DNA from: Castor canadensis
Taxonomy: Eukaryota > Chordata > Mammalia > Rodentia > Castoridae
Assembly (NCBI RefSeq): GCF_047511655.1
Contig: NC_133401.1
Coordinates: forward strand, 10,758,001 to 10,822,000
Length of the DNA: 64,000 bases
Direction of reading: 5' to 3'
Both the position numbers and the translations under genes were made by a program. Positions 21,370-34,800 of the stretch are shown here, piece by piece (the stretch's first letter is position 1; every line of letters begins with the position of its first letter). Below the pieces are notes generated by a model. That model saw only the letters and a program-made list of their open reading frames with translations. It was not told the DNA's origin and ran no database searches.

Positions 21370-21722
21370 TTTTTTTTTGGCAGCTGTGGGTTTCAACTGG
21401 GGCCTAATGCTTGCTAGGATGGTGCTGTACCACTGAGGCACTCTGTCAGCTACCTTGTTTCTTGCGCTTTCGGTGTTATATCCAAGAAACCACTCCTGTA
21501 TTCCAAATCCAAGGTCATATAGATTTTATCCTAAGACCTTTGTAAGTTTCAGCTTTGCATTGAGGTCATCGATCCATATCAAGTTCATTGTTGCATATGT
21601 TTGTAGGCAAGGGTCAAACTTTGTTCTTTTATGAAGTGTTTCTTTTATTTTGAAGATTTTGAACTCAGGGCCTTGTTCTTGCTAGGCAAATGCTACACCA
21701 CCTTAGCCCCTCCCCCAGCCCA
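21370..21722 (-). repeat. Two ID-like SINEs
   Basis: Complements of diverged tRNA/ID units at about 21375-21455 and 21655-21722. The 21060-21370 stretch before them is AT-rich and unassigned. Confidence 0.65.
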
Positions 21723-21746
21723 ACGGCTGCTCTGTTGCATGTGGCT

Positions 21747-21841
21747 ATCCAGATGTAGAACCTTTGTTCTATCAATATGTAGAAACTTTGTTCTATTCAG
21801 ATGTAGAAACTTTGTTCTATCCAGATGTGGAACCTTTGTTT
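21747..21841 (+). repeat. 24-bp minisatellite, four units
   Basis: Four head-to-tail units of 24 bp built on ATCCAGATGTAGAACCTTTG plus TTCT, at 21747-21770, 21771-21794, 21795-21818 and 21819-21841. Because 24 is a multiple of three, the minus strand reads a repeated TKFLHLNR-like peptide. That is a by-product of the repeat length. Confidence 0.9.
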
Positions 21842-22059
21842 GAGAGACTTCCTTCACCATTGAAGGTCTAGGCACCCTTGTCTAATGGATTTACAGTAGA
21901 TGCATGGGGTTATTTCTGGACTCTCACTTCTCTTCTGTTGCATACATGTCTGTCGTTAGCCAGTACCACACTGTCTTGACTACTTTAGCTTTTTAATGTT
22001 ATGAAACTATGAAGTGTTAGTGGTCCAGCTGTGTTCTTTTCCTGTTGGTTGTTTTTGCA

Positions 22060-22290
22060 TTGTTTTGTTTTTCATGGCACTGGGGTTTGAACTCAAGGCC
22101 TCATGCTTACTAGGCAGGCACTCTTAACACTTGAGCCACTCTGCCAGCCCTTCACTTTTGAAGATTGCTTTGGTTATTCTGGATTCTCTTCAATTCCATG
22201 TGATTTTTTTTTGGTGGTTCTGGGTTTTGAACTCAGGGCTTCATGCTTTCAAATTCGGTGCTATACCATTGAAGTCACACCTCCTGCCCT
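22060..22290 (-). repeat. Two minus-strand SINEs
   Basis: ID-like complements at about 22075-22150 and 22205-22290. The first is cut at the A/B deletion junction (B resumes near 44392). Confidence 0.75.
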
Positions 22291-22299
22291 CAATTCATT

Positions 22300-24060
22300 G
22301 TGCATTTCAAGATCAGATTTTCCATTTCTGCAACAACAACAAAGTCCCTTTGAATTATGATAGGAATTGCACTCACTGAACCTTTCAATCACTTTGGGTA
22401 AATTGCTGTTTTAACAATATGAAATCTCCCTCTTGGTGAACATGGGATACCTTTCCATGGTATTATATCTTCTTGAATTTCTTTCCAAAATATTTTCCAG
22501 TTTTCAGAAAAAAAGTCTTGCACCTTGGTTAAATGTATGCCTAAATTTATATTATTTTGTTCTTTGTGAATGAATTATATACCAATACAACTAATTGTGT
22601 ACAGTAATCTTCATTATCTCTTATTAGATATTTTGTGAATTATTTGAGATTTTCCAGATATAAGACAATACTTCTATGAGTTCTAATAGTTTTATTTCAT
22701 CCTTTTTAATTTCAATCCTCCCTCTTTTTGTGGTACTGGGGCTTGAACTCAGGGCCTTGTACTTTCTATGCAAGCATTCTACCTCATGAGACACCACCAC
22801 CTTAGATGCCTTTATTTCATTTCCTTGCCTAACTTCTCTGGCTGGAACTTCCAATACAATGTTGTGAAAAGTGGCCAAAGCAGTATCCTTGTTTTGTTCC
22901 AGTCTTAGGGAGAAAGTCTTCAGCTCATTGCCGTTGTCTCTGCGATTAGCTGTGTACTTTTCGTTTTTAAATTTTTTCTTTTTTTTAGCTGTGGACTTTT
23001 CTTAAACGTTCTTTATCATGTTGAGGAATACCCTTCTATTTCTAGGTTATTGAATTTCTGTGTCTTGCAAGGTTTTAAAATTTTGTCAAAAGCTTTTGCA
23101 TGAATTGTTTATGATGTTTTCCTTCCTGTGTTGTGGTAAACGGACTGTTATTTGTATGCTGCATCTTGGAATAAATTGCACTTGGTCATTGTGTATAATC
23201 CTTTATAGATGCTCATATATTTGACTTGCTAAGATTTGGTTGAGAATTTTGCATCTATATTTGTGTGGGACTTGGGTCTATTATGAAAGTACTTTCACTT
23301 TTGTAAGGACTTTATGACTGGCCCTTTGATCTCATATAAAATCTTTGAAATTTTTTGTGATATCTTTGTTTACCTTTGGTACCAGTGTTATGTTGGCCTC
23401 ATAAAATGAGTTAGAATGCATTTCTTTCCTTCTATTTGTTTTTGAAACTCGTGAGAAGGATTGGTGTTAAAAAGTTGAATGTTTAATAGAATTCATCTTG
23501 TCCACAGCAGGGACTTGTTGATTGCTTACTTAATTTCTCTCCATGGTACAGGTCTCTTCATACCTGCAGTTCCTGTTCAGTCCATCTTGGCAGTCTATGT
23601 CTCATGGAGTTTGTCCATTTCAGCCAGGTTATCAAATGTAGACTATAATGTTACTAATCTCTCATAATCATTTTTATTTCTGTAAGGTGGAGAGCATACC
23701 TGCGCTTTTGTTTCTGATTTTAGTAATTTTAGTCTATTTTTCTTAGTTAATCTATTTAGGTTTGTCAATGCTGTTCTCACAGAATCAGCTTTTTGTTTCC
23801 CTGAATTTCTGTATTTCATTTACATCTGCTATAGTCTTTATAATTTCTTTCTTACACTGGTTTTGGTGAATGCTCTTTTTTGTATCTTTGTAATGTAAAC
23901 CTAGGTTATTGATTTGAGACCTTTATATTTCTTAAATGTAGACGTTGACATCTTTAATGTCCCTTCAAGGCACTGAGAGAGTTCCACATCCCATAGGGTT
24001 TGGTGTACTGTTTTTTAACATTATTTTTGGGCATCTGAAATTATTTTTAAAATTCCCTTC
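22300..24060 (-). mobile_element. Ancient L1 ORF2 remnant (A copy)
   Basis: The plus strand reads as the complement of L1 ORF2 of an old family, with many stops and indels. An ID-like SINE is inserted at about 22720-22810. It matches B 44595-46370 with about 1% difference in the parts compared, so it was present before the A/B duplication. Confidence 0.75.
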
Positions 24061-24084
24061 CAATTTCTGTTTTGGACCCATTGG

Positions 24085-24850
24085 CTGTGTAGGAGTGGTG
24101 CACACTCCTGGAAATCAGCACCTCGGGAGGCAGAGAGAGAGGATTTGGGTCAAGGTTAGCCCAGAAAAGAAAGTTAGCAAACTCTTATCTCAAAAAAGAT
24201 GTTTCTGCATGCCAGTTATCCAAGGTACTGTGGAGTCAGAGCTAGGAAAATCAAAACCTTAGGCTGGTTGGTCCAAAGCAAGAGAATTTACTGAGAAATA
24301 ACTAAGGCAGAAAGGGCTGGTGGTGTTGCTCAGTCAGTAATGTGCCTGCCTAGCAAGTGTGAGGCCCTGAGTTCAAACTCCAGTGTTGCTCAATGCACCT
24401 CCCAAAAAAGTGTGTTACTAAATTCCATGATGTGTGGATTTTCCACTTTTCCTTCTCTCTGCTGATTTCTGCATTCATTCTACCAGCACAGTGGAGGCAA
24501 AGTGTATGATTTCAATTAAAAAGTCAACTCCTGGGGCTGAGGGGGTAGTCCTATCTCTGATAGAGCATTTGCCAGCATGCATAGGGGCCTGTGTTTCGTC
24601 CTCAGCACCACAAACAAAAAGTCATTCTACTGGCATTGTTCACAGCAATTTTGTTTGTAGCAAATGCATGAGTCCTGAGAGGTGAATGCACAAGGGTCTT
24701 AGCCACAACCTGAAAAAGGCCAAAGAAGCCAGGAGTGTTGGTGCACACCTGAAAGGCCAGCATTCTCTGACTGAGGCCAGAGGATCATGTACCTGACACC
24801 AGCCTGGGCTAAGTAGTGAGACTCTATCTAAAAAAAAAAATCAAATAGGC
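24085..24850 (+). repeat. Plus-strand SINE cluster
   Basis: A B1-like unit at about 24090-24300, an ID-like unit at 24315-24395 (GAGGCCCTGAGTTCAAACTCC), a BC1/ID-like unit at 24535-24625 and a B1 remnant at 24735-24850 with an A tail. B counterparts are at 46360-47118. Confidence 0.75.
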
Positions 24851-25006
24851 CAAAGAGTCAGAGAGCACTGTACGAGGGAGGCACTGTGTGAATGAAGGGA
24901 ATAGGAACTGCACACCTGGTCACAGCTGCAGTGAGAAGTAGGACAGCTGTGACGTAATGTGAAGAGGAGCAGTTGTTTCCTGTTCTCCTGGCTTTTCTTC
25001 TCCATT

Positions 25007-25570
25007 TTTGTTAAGGAGTAAAGGCGTCCAAGTTTATTAACAGGCAAAAAAAGGAAAAATTTTTTATTGTCCCAATATACATTATTTTACCTCAATACCA
25101 TTTAGAAATATCTACATCTCTCTTGTATAGGGAAGGAGCCAACAGGGATTTTCAGGTGGAAAAGTCAATGATTCTGGGGAACTCAGCAGGCGTTGAGAGC
25201 AAACAGGAACCTGGAACCAAGTGCATTTTGCCTGCAGAACAGAAAGTAGTTGGTGAAGGATTGTCTTTGCAATCAAAGTAAGGACAGTGGTTGGTGACAA
25301 GAGTCTGTCCATGTGTGTTGACATCCTTTAGGGTTTAGTTGAGGAAATCTTAGAGAAAGGACTAAAGAGGACTGTTTCTTCTTTGAAGGGTTGGGACTTC
25401 AGGCACATATGAGAACATTGCAGACAGCCTCCTCCTGCAGAGGGAGGGGAGAAACAATGAAAGGTGAGGGGGACCCTGATTCTGAGGTAGGTTTTAGGAT
25501 CATTCAACTTCCTTTAGATCAAATTTCTCAGTATCCAAAAATGCCATATTTTTGTAGTATCATTCTCAGC
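25007..25570. other. Duplicated unassigned sequence
   Basis: Matches B 53730-54330, where the B insert ends. A minus-strand AATAAA occurs near 25035-25042. A minus-strand frame at about 25112-25324 is also present in B (53851-54069), but I recognise no domain, so I do not call a gene. Confidence 0.5.
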
Positions 25571-25639
25571 TCCACCAGCAGTGTTTTGTTTTGTTTTTCT
25601 TTTTTCTTTTTACTTCCATTCAATGTAATGTTTTGGAAA

Positions 25640-26140
25640 CCTATCTGTCAGGGTATAAGAATGACAAGTCCTTGGTCTTGCCAAAGAAAGAATTCAGAGC
25701 ATACACACAAGGAGTTTTTAACAGAGCAAGATTTTTTTTTTAAGTCAAAGCAAGAGTTTAATGCAGCAGAAGCAAATGCAAAGTAAGAGTATAGCTTCAA
25801 AGATGCTGAGGGTGGGAGCCTGACCACACAGTCAAGTGCATGGAGCACTCACATCTCAGACACTTTTCTGAACTGTGGGAGATTAGATACATTAATTTCA
25901 TGTACAGAATGGGAAGTTATTTCTAAGAACTGGGGATGGGGAGTGTTTTACCTAATCAGAAGACTCAGAGCCAAGATAGCGACTGAGCGGAGGAGTGCAC
26001 TTCAGCTACAGCTCTAATGAAATGTACATGAGGCATCTGGGGACCCTTTAGACTTGAGAAAGTGCCTGTCAGGGTCATTGCTAAGACCGTTGGCCACTCT
26101 AACAGAAAGTAGCCTCAATTGTGGTCAACCCATACTCCAG
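25640..26140. repeat. Possible LTR-like sequence
   Basis: The start TGTCAGGGTATAAGAATGAC and later CAAAGCAAGAGTTTAATGCA resemble rodent ERV LTR text, but I cannot identify termini or a family. Orientation is unclear. Confidence 0.3.
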
Positions 26141-27640
26141 GACATTTGTGAACAGCACATTTGGTAGTGTATACATGAGTACCCCACTGCACCAGCTCTC
26201 TCTGGCTCCTTTTTGGTGTGGAGCTCTTTCTGCCTGCCCACTCCATAACACATCCATGCTGTGTGTCTGTCTCTAGATTTCTTCTTATTGCTGAAGGTAT
26301 TTCTTTATGTGGGAATCATTACAAATCCCTACCATTTGTGTGAGCTCTTGTGGCTACCTTCTCTACTTTGATGAAGGGCCAAAGAAGTAGAAATGAAGCT
26401 TGGAGAATGAACTTGACTTTGCAAAATGGACTCCATACATGCTTCACAACAAGGCTATGTCTCGGGCTTGCACTTTCATGCACTCTTACACAGCACAGTA
26501 TTTCTACCGTGCTCCCTGAACCTAAAAGACCCTGTTGTACTCCAAAAAAGGGCGTTACTCAGGTACCTTCTAAGAATTGATCAGACTCCCTTCTGCCTCT
26601 TGAGGCAGGTCTGAATTTGAACTCAGGTTCTTACATGTCTGATGAATGGGGCTCCCAGATTGGTTCCCAAGCCTTCCCATGTTCTTTGTGCAACTAGAAC
26701 TCACTTCCTTTGCTCACCAGGAGAGAGGCTCCCTCCCTCAGATGAACATGGTCCAGTGGTGCCTGGCAGGGGCAGCTGTTCCAGTGGGATGGGGACTTTG
26801 AGCCAGTAACAAGGAGTGGAAATGCCACCATCCAAGGCCAGGGCAGGCTCCCAGAATTGTTGCAGGAGAGCTGAGACAGAGACTGAGAGGGCACCAAAGA
26901 TTTTGGGATGCAAGTTTCTAAGCAAGCAGGCAGCAACTCAGTGGACTCGTGTCCAAAGGCTGGGCCCTGAGAACAAAGGGAAATTTCTTATATTCCATTT
27001 AGAGCAGGCCGCACAAATGGGGTTATGGGAGAAGCCGGAAAAGATAACAGACAAAAGACAAAACGTGCATGACGCTGGGGCCAGGTAGGCTGGGTGCTCT
27101 GATGGAGACACACCGGCCCCTCCACCTCCAGTGCATTTATTATACACAATAGCAACACCAGGCGGAGACACACTTCTCAGGGGAGGGTGTGACATTGTAA
27201 TCCTCGGGAACAGGAGAATCCTGTGACAACTTCTCCCCAATGTAAACATCTTAAACAGCTGTACCGAATCTTGCCCACCTCTGCGGTTGAGGCTGTGCCA
27301 ATTCAAGCAGCGATCTATTGGGAATAACTATGCTTTCTCCTTTCTGCAGTTTTGGGCTGTGCCAAACTGAAACCCAACCCACGGTTTATTCCATACACCT
27401 GTCAGCTCCCAACAGTGTGTGATCACTTTACCATGTTGTGGAATTTGGTTTGCAAATATTTTATTAAGAATTTGGTTTGCAAATGATTTATTACAAATTT
27501 TGCAAAGATTTTTTAAGAATCTCTCTCTGTATAGCTGTCTTTATCTTAAACTAGCAAAAACGCCATGTCTTTCTTATAGTCTGTCATGGCCCAAATGATA
27601 TACATACACAGGTGAGTAAATGTAAAAATGATAAAATGAA
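26141..27640. other. Unassigned sequence
   Basis: No gene recognised. Several open frames of 60-120 codons occur on both strands without family resemblance. Part of 26930-27400 has an LTR-like look but no clear signals. Confidence 0.45.
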
Positions 27641-29290
27641 AAAAGAATTTTTGCATCTATGTTCATCTACAATTTCTACTTTTTGTTTCCTTTTTTGGGT
27701 TTTGGTATCAGTGGAAGGCTGGCCTCATAGAATGAGTTATAGACCTGTTGATGTCCTCTTGGGTCTTTTTAGGTAGGTCAAATGCACCTAGAAATTTATC
27801 CATTTCTTCAAGATTTTCCAGTTTTAGAATACAAGTTTTTGAAGTATTTGCTCATGATCCTCTGGATTTAAATATAGGCACTCATAGCTATAAACTTCCT
27901 CTTAGTGCTGCCTTGCTGTGTCCCAAGGGTTCTTGTAAGTTCTGTTTTCCTTTCCATTTAACTTGGGAATTTATTATTTCTGCTTTCTTTTTTTGACCCA
28001 CCGTTTCAGTATTTTCTGTAGTTTCTTTTGCTGTTGATTTCTAGGGTCAATCCATTGTTATCTGATAAAATACACAAGTCACTTGTATTTTATTATATTT
28101 GTTAAGACATGGTTTATGTCCTAAAATAAGACCTATCTTGGAGAAAGTTCCCTGAGCTGCTGAGAAGAATGTGTATGTCTGCAGTTTTATTTAATCCATT
28201 TCATCTATAGTGTCATTTAATTCTGAAATTTCCTTCTTGATTCTTTATCTGGATGACATTGATTTTTGAACATCAGGTATGGAGTTCACTCACTTTATAT
28301 GAAGTTTATCTGTGCTCTTATCTCTAGTTGTGTATGTTTTATGAATTGGGTGTGCTCATGTTTAGTGTGTATTATTTTATAATTGTTATATCTTGTGATG
28401 GGTTGGTTCTTTTTCAGTATGAAACGATCTTCTTTGTCTCTTCTAGTTTTGCTGAATATACCAATTTAGGTCACCAGCTGTTTTCTTTCAGGTCTGAAAT
28501 ACATTGTCTGCCTTGCTTTTAGGGTTTCTCTTGAGAAAGCAGATAGATTTACTTTATATGTAACTTGTCACTTCTCTATTGTAGCTTTTAATATTCTTTC
28601 TTTGTTCTATATATTTACAGTTTTAACTATAATGTGACTTGGAGGGGTTTTTATGTGTGTATGTGTGTGTGTGCTGCGTGTCCTAAAACCCTTCCGTGGG
28701 ATGACTGTCTCTTTCTCATGTTTCGGGAAATTTTCTCATATTACATTATTGAACATGTTTTCCATACCTCTGGTTTGTACCTCTTCTTCCGTGCCTGTGT
28801 TTTATAATTTGGACTTGTAATTGTAACCTAGAAGCCATGGATGTTCCATTTTCACCTTCATATTTGTTTTCTTCATTTTATCAGAATGTTCTAATTCTTC
28901 TGGCTTGTCTTCAAGTGCCAATACTGTGTGTTCAAACTCATCCAGTCTATTGCCAGGCTTTTGACTGAGTGTTCTTTTTTATTTGACTCCTTGAAGTGTT
29001 CATTTCCAGAATTTCAGTTTGATTTTTTTCAAGATTTCTATATCTTCATTGAATTCCTCCTTCATATCCTGCATTGCCTTATTTATTTCATTTAGCATTT
29101 ATTTGCTTTCTCTTATAATTCATTCAGGTGTTTATCTGTACCTCTTTCCTTTGTTGACCATTCTTGTGCCTGTTCTCTAGAATTGTTTGTCTGAGATTTT
29201 ATGTACTTCACTGTTGCTGGTGTCTATCACTGGAGTTGTTGGCTTTTGGAGGTGTCCTGTTGCATTATTTTTTCATACTGTGTGTTTCTG
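27641..29290 (-). mobile_element. Old L1 remnant, minus strand
   Basis: The plus strand reads as the complement of L1 endonuclease/ORF2 start and ORF1 coiled-coil regions, in the same order as 50600-52600 of the B-unit L1. It is heavily degraded. A short GT-rich run lies near 28655-28680. Confidence 0.65.
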
Positions 29291-29299
29291 TATAGGGAT

Positions 29300-30880
29300 T
29301 TGTGCATAGCCCAACTCACTGGTTTAAGATGTAATCAACTGTAGTTGCTGAGTTGAAATGTCCTCAAAGTTTAGGCAGGACTGTGTATGAGTGAAGATGT
29401 ACTTTCTCAACTCTCCACTCAGTGGTGGGGGTGGGTTTCAATTAAACAAATTCTTGCCCATGTGCTCAGGGCACCTGTTTTGATTCCCAGCAACACTCAA
29501 ATAGAGGAGAAGTAACTGGAGTCTGTTACAGTTCCTAGCATCTGTGTTGGTGCTATGTGTGGGTTGGGGGCAGGAAGAGTCAAATGTCAGTTTCCACCTC
29601 TGTGCTGCTTTCACCTTAGAGTCATCCCTTCTTTGTGTACTGTAAGCCACAGCTGGCTGCAAGGAGATTTTTAGTCTGTGGGACAGGCAGGTTCTCACTT
29701 GCTGCACAGATTCCCAGTTTGTCCCCCTAGGGTCAGTTAGCCTCCAATCTTAGGGTTTTCGATAAATTTCTCAGATAGTGAAGGAAATAAGAAACAGAGC
29801 ATTGAGTTCTGCAGTGGCAGTGGAGAACTGAGGGATTCAGATGCTCTGTCTTCAGGTCACATTGCTTTCAGAGCCAGCCCCGTGTGAGGGAGGAGGCTGA
29901 GGGAAATTGCATAATCCCCAGGTCCTGTGCTCACAGCAATCAGCTCCAACTGGCAACAAAATTCCACAGATGGCAGGTACCTGAGCACTCCAAGTTACAG
30001 GCTTGCTGCCATTTCTGCAGTGATCCTCAGGCAATGGCACCTGCTCTGCCAAGGAGGGTGGAGCCTCAGACCAGCACACTATGCCTGAGACTGCATGAGC
30101 TCTAGATGCTAATACTTCCCAGCTGATCAACGTCAGACCTTCTCCCTCTCCACAAACACATTTCATGGCTTCTCCCTCCTGACACTGTGGTCAGGTCTCC
30201 CAAGACTCCCTGAGTCATGATTGGTCCTCATTTTTAAGTCTTGATCAAGATGATATATAGCTTTCTGGGATATGGGGACAAAAACATGTTTCTGCCCAAT
30301 GCTAGCCTGGCACAGCAGGGAAGGCCCTGTCCCTCCAAATCCCCACACTGGGCTCAAGGCTTCTAGGAGATATGGGCTTGTCCGACAGCTAGGTCTGCCA
30401 CTATCACCATGGCTGTCTAGATTATCTTTTGATGGAGGTTTCCATTTTCCCTCCACTCCCCAAGTGCCTTGAGCACATGGGCAAAAATTTGGCTACTGAG
30501 ATACCCTCTAGTCTAGTGGTGAGAAACGACACTTCCACCCAGCCACTACACATTTCTGCCTGAGCTTGCAGACATTTCAGCTGAAAGAGTACAGGTGATG
30601 ACAACTTCCAACCAATGACTTGGCCTCAGATACACAATGGGCTGGAGTCTCCTAATTATTCTGTCACCAGTTTCTTTGTGCTTTTCTCTTGTCCTGTTCT
30701 TCTTTCAGGGTACCAGTATGCTCTCTCTCTTCTGAATATAGTCTCTACTTTGTTACCCTGACTCTTCTCATTAATAGATTAGTCAGTTTGTGAAAGCTCG
30801 TACTCCACCATCTTGCCCTGCCGCCTCTCTGAAGATTTGAACAATACAAGAACCTGCAGTAACAAGTTTTCCTTCCTTTC
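29300..30880. other. Unassigned sequence
   Basis: No repeat or gene recognised apart from 30435-30560, which is repeated in B at 54360-54490. Open frames up to about 100 codons lack family resemblance. Confidence 0.45.
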
Positions 30881-30888
30881 TTTTTCTT

Positions 30889-30890
<2 letters not shown>

Positions 30891-30938
<48 letters not shown>
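30891..30938 (+). repeat. (CT)n microsatellite
   Basis: Uninterrupted CT dinucleotides for about 48 bp next to a minus-strand SINE. Confidence 0.95.
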
Positions 30939-30940
<2 letters not shown>

Positions 30941-30959
30941 TTTGTTCTTCTTCTTCTTC

Positions 30960-31500
30960 CTTTTGGCAAGTAGAGTTTGAACTTAGGACATTTTGCTTGC
31001 TAGGCAAGGTGTCTACCATGTGAGCCACACTCCCAACCTTTTTTGCCTTGGGTATTTTTCAAATAGGGTTTCACATTTATGCCAAGGCTAGCCTGGACTC
31101 TGATCCTCCTATTTACACTTTCCAAGTAGCTGGGATGACAGACACATGTCACCACATCACCCAATCTTTTATTGATTGAGATGGGGTCTCACCATATTTT
31201 TATCTGAGGTGACCTCAAACCACAATCCTCAAAATCTCTGCCTCCCAAGTAGCTAGGAATACATGAATACCAGGCCCAGCAACTTTTTCTTTCTCACAGA
31301 GGCCAATAAGATATAAATGAGTTCTTTCCAATTGATGGTATCATAGATCAGATGCCTGAGAAGAATGGCCTGAGATAGAGATTCTTGTTTAAATGATTTA
31401 TTGACCCAATTTATTTTAGGACAGTACTGGGGTTTGAATTTGGGGCCTCATGCTTGAAAGCAGGTGATCTACAACTTGAGGCACTCTGCCAGTCATAAAA
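30960..31500 (-). repeat. SINE cluster
   Basis: An ID-like unit at about 30970-31035, B1-like halves at 31050-31290 and an ID-like unit at 31420-31497. Confidence 0.75.
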
Positions 31501-33625
31501 GGTCTTTTAAAGATACAATTTTTTTCGAGTGATGTATTGAAAGAGATGCCAGAAGAAGGGAAATGGGGAAACAGGAAAAGGGAGGAAGGGAGGCTGAACT
31601 GAATTAGCTGTAGTCTGCTCCCACTGAGAAGCACAGGTGCAGGAAAGGCACATAGAGCTGGGCTGCATTGGGAGAATATGGACTCTGTGCCCCACACCAA
31701 GCCACTGGCCGTATTCTCCCTACCAGGTTGAAAGGTATGAGAGACAGAATGACCTCCCTGCTGGAGTGACCTCTGCTTGACCAAGTACACTTCTCCTGAA
31801 ATCCATTCCACATTGCGTTTGCACACATAACAAATTATATTAAAAAATAATGCTGGCAATGCAAAGTAGTGGGGGTACTTCAAAAGAAAATAACTAAAGC
31901 TTAAATAATGACATATGAGAAAGAGTATAACAGGGACAGCTTATGGGAAGTGGTCCACAAGCAATGGCTAACTTTCATGATCATTAACTATATTTTGAAG
32001 CCTTATATCCTATGGATAACTGTTTTTTTTTCTTTTAGTGCAACAAGGACTTTTCAAAAAGCACTAATCTGCAGATGCCAAGTGGGTAACTGAAAGCAGT
32101 ATAGAAACCTGGCATCTCTCCCTTCCTTTTGCACCTGTCTCCTTCTGCACCTGGATCAGATTCCTGCTCAGCTCTTCCCATAGACATGTCATTCATTTCA
32201 GGAGTGTCCATCTAAAGGAAGTCATGCTCTCTTTCCAGGTGGAAGGCACCAGGAAGAATAAGGTGTTTTCAATATTTCCCAGGGCACCACAATCAACAGA
32301 TTGTCAACCACCAGCTTTTACATGTCCTGTTCCTGATCCCTTGGCTCAGTGCCTTGAAGTGTCAGGTCACTGTTCAAACTTGCAGTCACCCTGGAGTCCA
32401 GGACCATGGAGACTCACAGCAGGTCACAGCGTGAGGACACTGGTCCCCATGCAGAAGCAACTACCTCAAGGCTGTCCCCTAAGACAGAGCAGTAATCTTA
32501 TGAGAATTGGATTCCCCCCTTTATCAGTGACAGCGATGACAGTTTCTCCAAGGCCACTGTGAAGACCAGAACTGAGAGAATGATGGAACCAACCATGATT
32601 TAAAGAACACTGCTTAATGATGCCTACTAACACCCCCATGCCAAATGCTTCCTCTAGACAAACCCATCGCTCATGTCAGTAGTCCCAACAATAAGCTGGC
32701 CGTGTGCTCTCCTCCACCCTCCCCAATGGCCACAGAGCTTAAACTCCCTGCCTGCCATCCATCATTACCATTCCATTTGACTTCTGGGGTGAGCGGCTAC
32801 ATGCAATTGCTGGGACCCTGAATCAAGTATGAGGTATGGGAATCTGGTAGCACATCAACCAGCACTTTTAGCCATCAAAGACCAAATCTAATCAACTCAC
32901 TCTCCTTACCTGAGAAGTTAACCCACTGTGGTGGAAGGCAGCATGATTTAGAGTGTTAAATATGTGTGCATTTAACAAATACACAAGGACTGCTTTCAAT
33001 ACAAGCTAAGCAGTCATTCCAGAATCTTACTTGCACATAGCTGGTTGTACAGATTAGATTTTTTAACCTAATTACTTTAAATAATTGGCCTCAACATTTT
33101 GAAAACAGGCTTCTGGATTACTTCCTCTATGATGAGGTAATGGGCACATCCACCTATATTTACAATTAAGATTTATTGGGTATTTGCTGTGTGTAAGGTG
33201 GGATTTCAAGGCTCAGGTGCTGGTCATATTTATTTCATTAGTTATCACAGAAAGGCTGGAATGCATGTCGCACTATTATATCCATTTTTTTGTCAAGGAC
33301 ATTAGAGCACAGACACTGTAAGCATTTTATCATTTCACAGGAGCTTGGGTGAGACCTAATCAGGTTTGGAACACAGCCAGCCTGAGTGAAGAGCTTCCAG
33401 TCTTAATGGCAGCAGCCTAAGTGTTATCAGCCCATCCTTGAACTTGAGACTTGTATCATATGTTGCACGCCTTAAGTACTGCAGGTTTATGAAGTCACGG
33501 ATTCTGGTTAAGCCAGGTCTATCTCCAAATTGGTCTTCTTGAAGAATGTCATGGATTTTCAATTTAGAACTGTCAGCTACCTGCACATTCTTAGAGGTCC
33601 CACCCTTACTATTGTCCTATGTGAA
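31501..33625. other. Unassigned sequence
   Basis: About 2.1 kb without a repeat that I recognise. A plus-strand frame at 32224-32562 and minus-strand frames up to 155 codons show no motif. This is the longest repeat-poor stretch in the left half. Confidence 0.45.
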
Positions 33626-33629
33626 AAGT

Positions 33630-34800
33630 GGCAATATGGAAGCTGAGCACAGCAGCATATGCCTGTAATTCCAGCCCTCAGGAGGCTGAGGTAGGACGAT
33701 CTTAAGTGCATAGGCAGACCTTGTCTCAAAACATACAAACATCTAGGCACCAGTGACTCGTGCCTGTATTTCCAGCTACTCAGGAGGTAGAGACCAGGAT
33801 ATTGGTTTGAAGCCACCTAAGGCAAAATAGTTCATGAGACCCTATCTCAAAAAACCCATGAAAAAGGGCTGGAGGATTGGCTCTAGGTGTAGGGTCTAAG
33901 TTCAAGTCCCAGAACTGTAAAAAAAAAGAAAAAAGAGTGGCCAATTGTTTTCGTGGGTAAGGTGGAAGATTGATGAAGTCTAAGTGTCTGAGGAAATTTT
34001 TGCTAATGTCTAGGTGTATGCTACATGTGTCAGCATATATTTAAAAAGTGGCAGCCCATGTCGTAATCTTAGCACTTAGAAGGCTGAGGCAAGAGGGCTG
34101 TGAACTCAAGGCCAACCCGGCTACCTAATGAGATTCTGTCTCCAAAAACTGAGGCCTGCGGGATATAGACAGTGTGCACAGATGCTTCATAGCATGTGCA
34201 AACCCCTGGCTTCAATTCTTGGCACTGAAAAAAATTAAAATTAAAATTACTTTTTAGTAGGGCACTGTTATCCTAGATACATGAGAAGAAGAGAGCAAGA
34301 AGCTCTAGGTTCAAGACCAGCCCAGGCAATAAAACATGACTTTATCTCAAAAATACCCAACACCAAACAAAATGCTGAAAATTGGCTAAAGTGGTACAGT
34401 GCCTGCCTTGCAAGCATGAGACAGAGTTCTAAACCCCAGTGCTGTAAAAAAATTAATTCTTAATTAATTAATGAAAATTCTTAATTTTACATTCTTATGA
34501 ATGTAGTTTAGGAGAAAGTATTCCATGAATTGTATGTAGTGAAAATAAGAGTGAGTTATCAATTTACAGCAAACTTAAGTCAAAAGAAGAAATTGTGACA
34601 CATTTCACTGGAGATCTGGTTGGCTCTATTTGCAATTCATGGATGGGGCAGCTGTCTCAAAACATACAAACAGCTGGGTGCTTGTGACTCATGCTTGTAA
34701 TCTTAGCTACTCAGAAGGCAGAGATCAGAAAGATTAAATCCTGGATGTGTTCAAAAACGCAGCCAGGGAGAAATAGTTCACAGCTCTTACCTTAAAAAAA
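33630..34800 (+). repeat. Plus-strand SINE cluster
   Basis: B1-like units at about 33640-33735 and 33745-33845 with an ID-like unit to 33930. Further worn copies are at about 34045-34235, 34250-34455 and 34670-34800, the last ending in an A run right before the L1. Confidence 0.7.

Larger units (their letters stand above)
1..25570. repeat. Segmental duplication unit A
   Basis: This long block is repeated in shortened form from 37313 onward. Matching pieces are A 1-5220 (without the ERV) with 37313-38537, A 12241-16871 with 38537-43196, A 18528-18775 with 43193-43398, A 19547-20510 with 43428-44392, A 22097-25000 with 44391-47277, and A 25007-25570 with 53730-54330. A further match joins A-side 30435-30560 to 54360-54490. 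Hand comparison of 12680-13200 with 38970-39500 gives about 7 differences in 520 bp. The unit probably extends left of the window. Confidence 0.9.

Noticed and set aside
25112..25324. Minus-strand frame kept in A and B as a small gene
   Set aside because: The frame also survives by simple recent duplication. No domain, start context or splice signal supports it.
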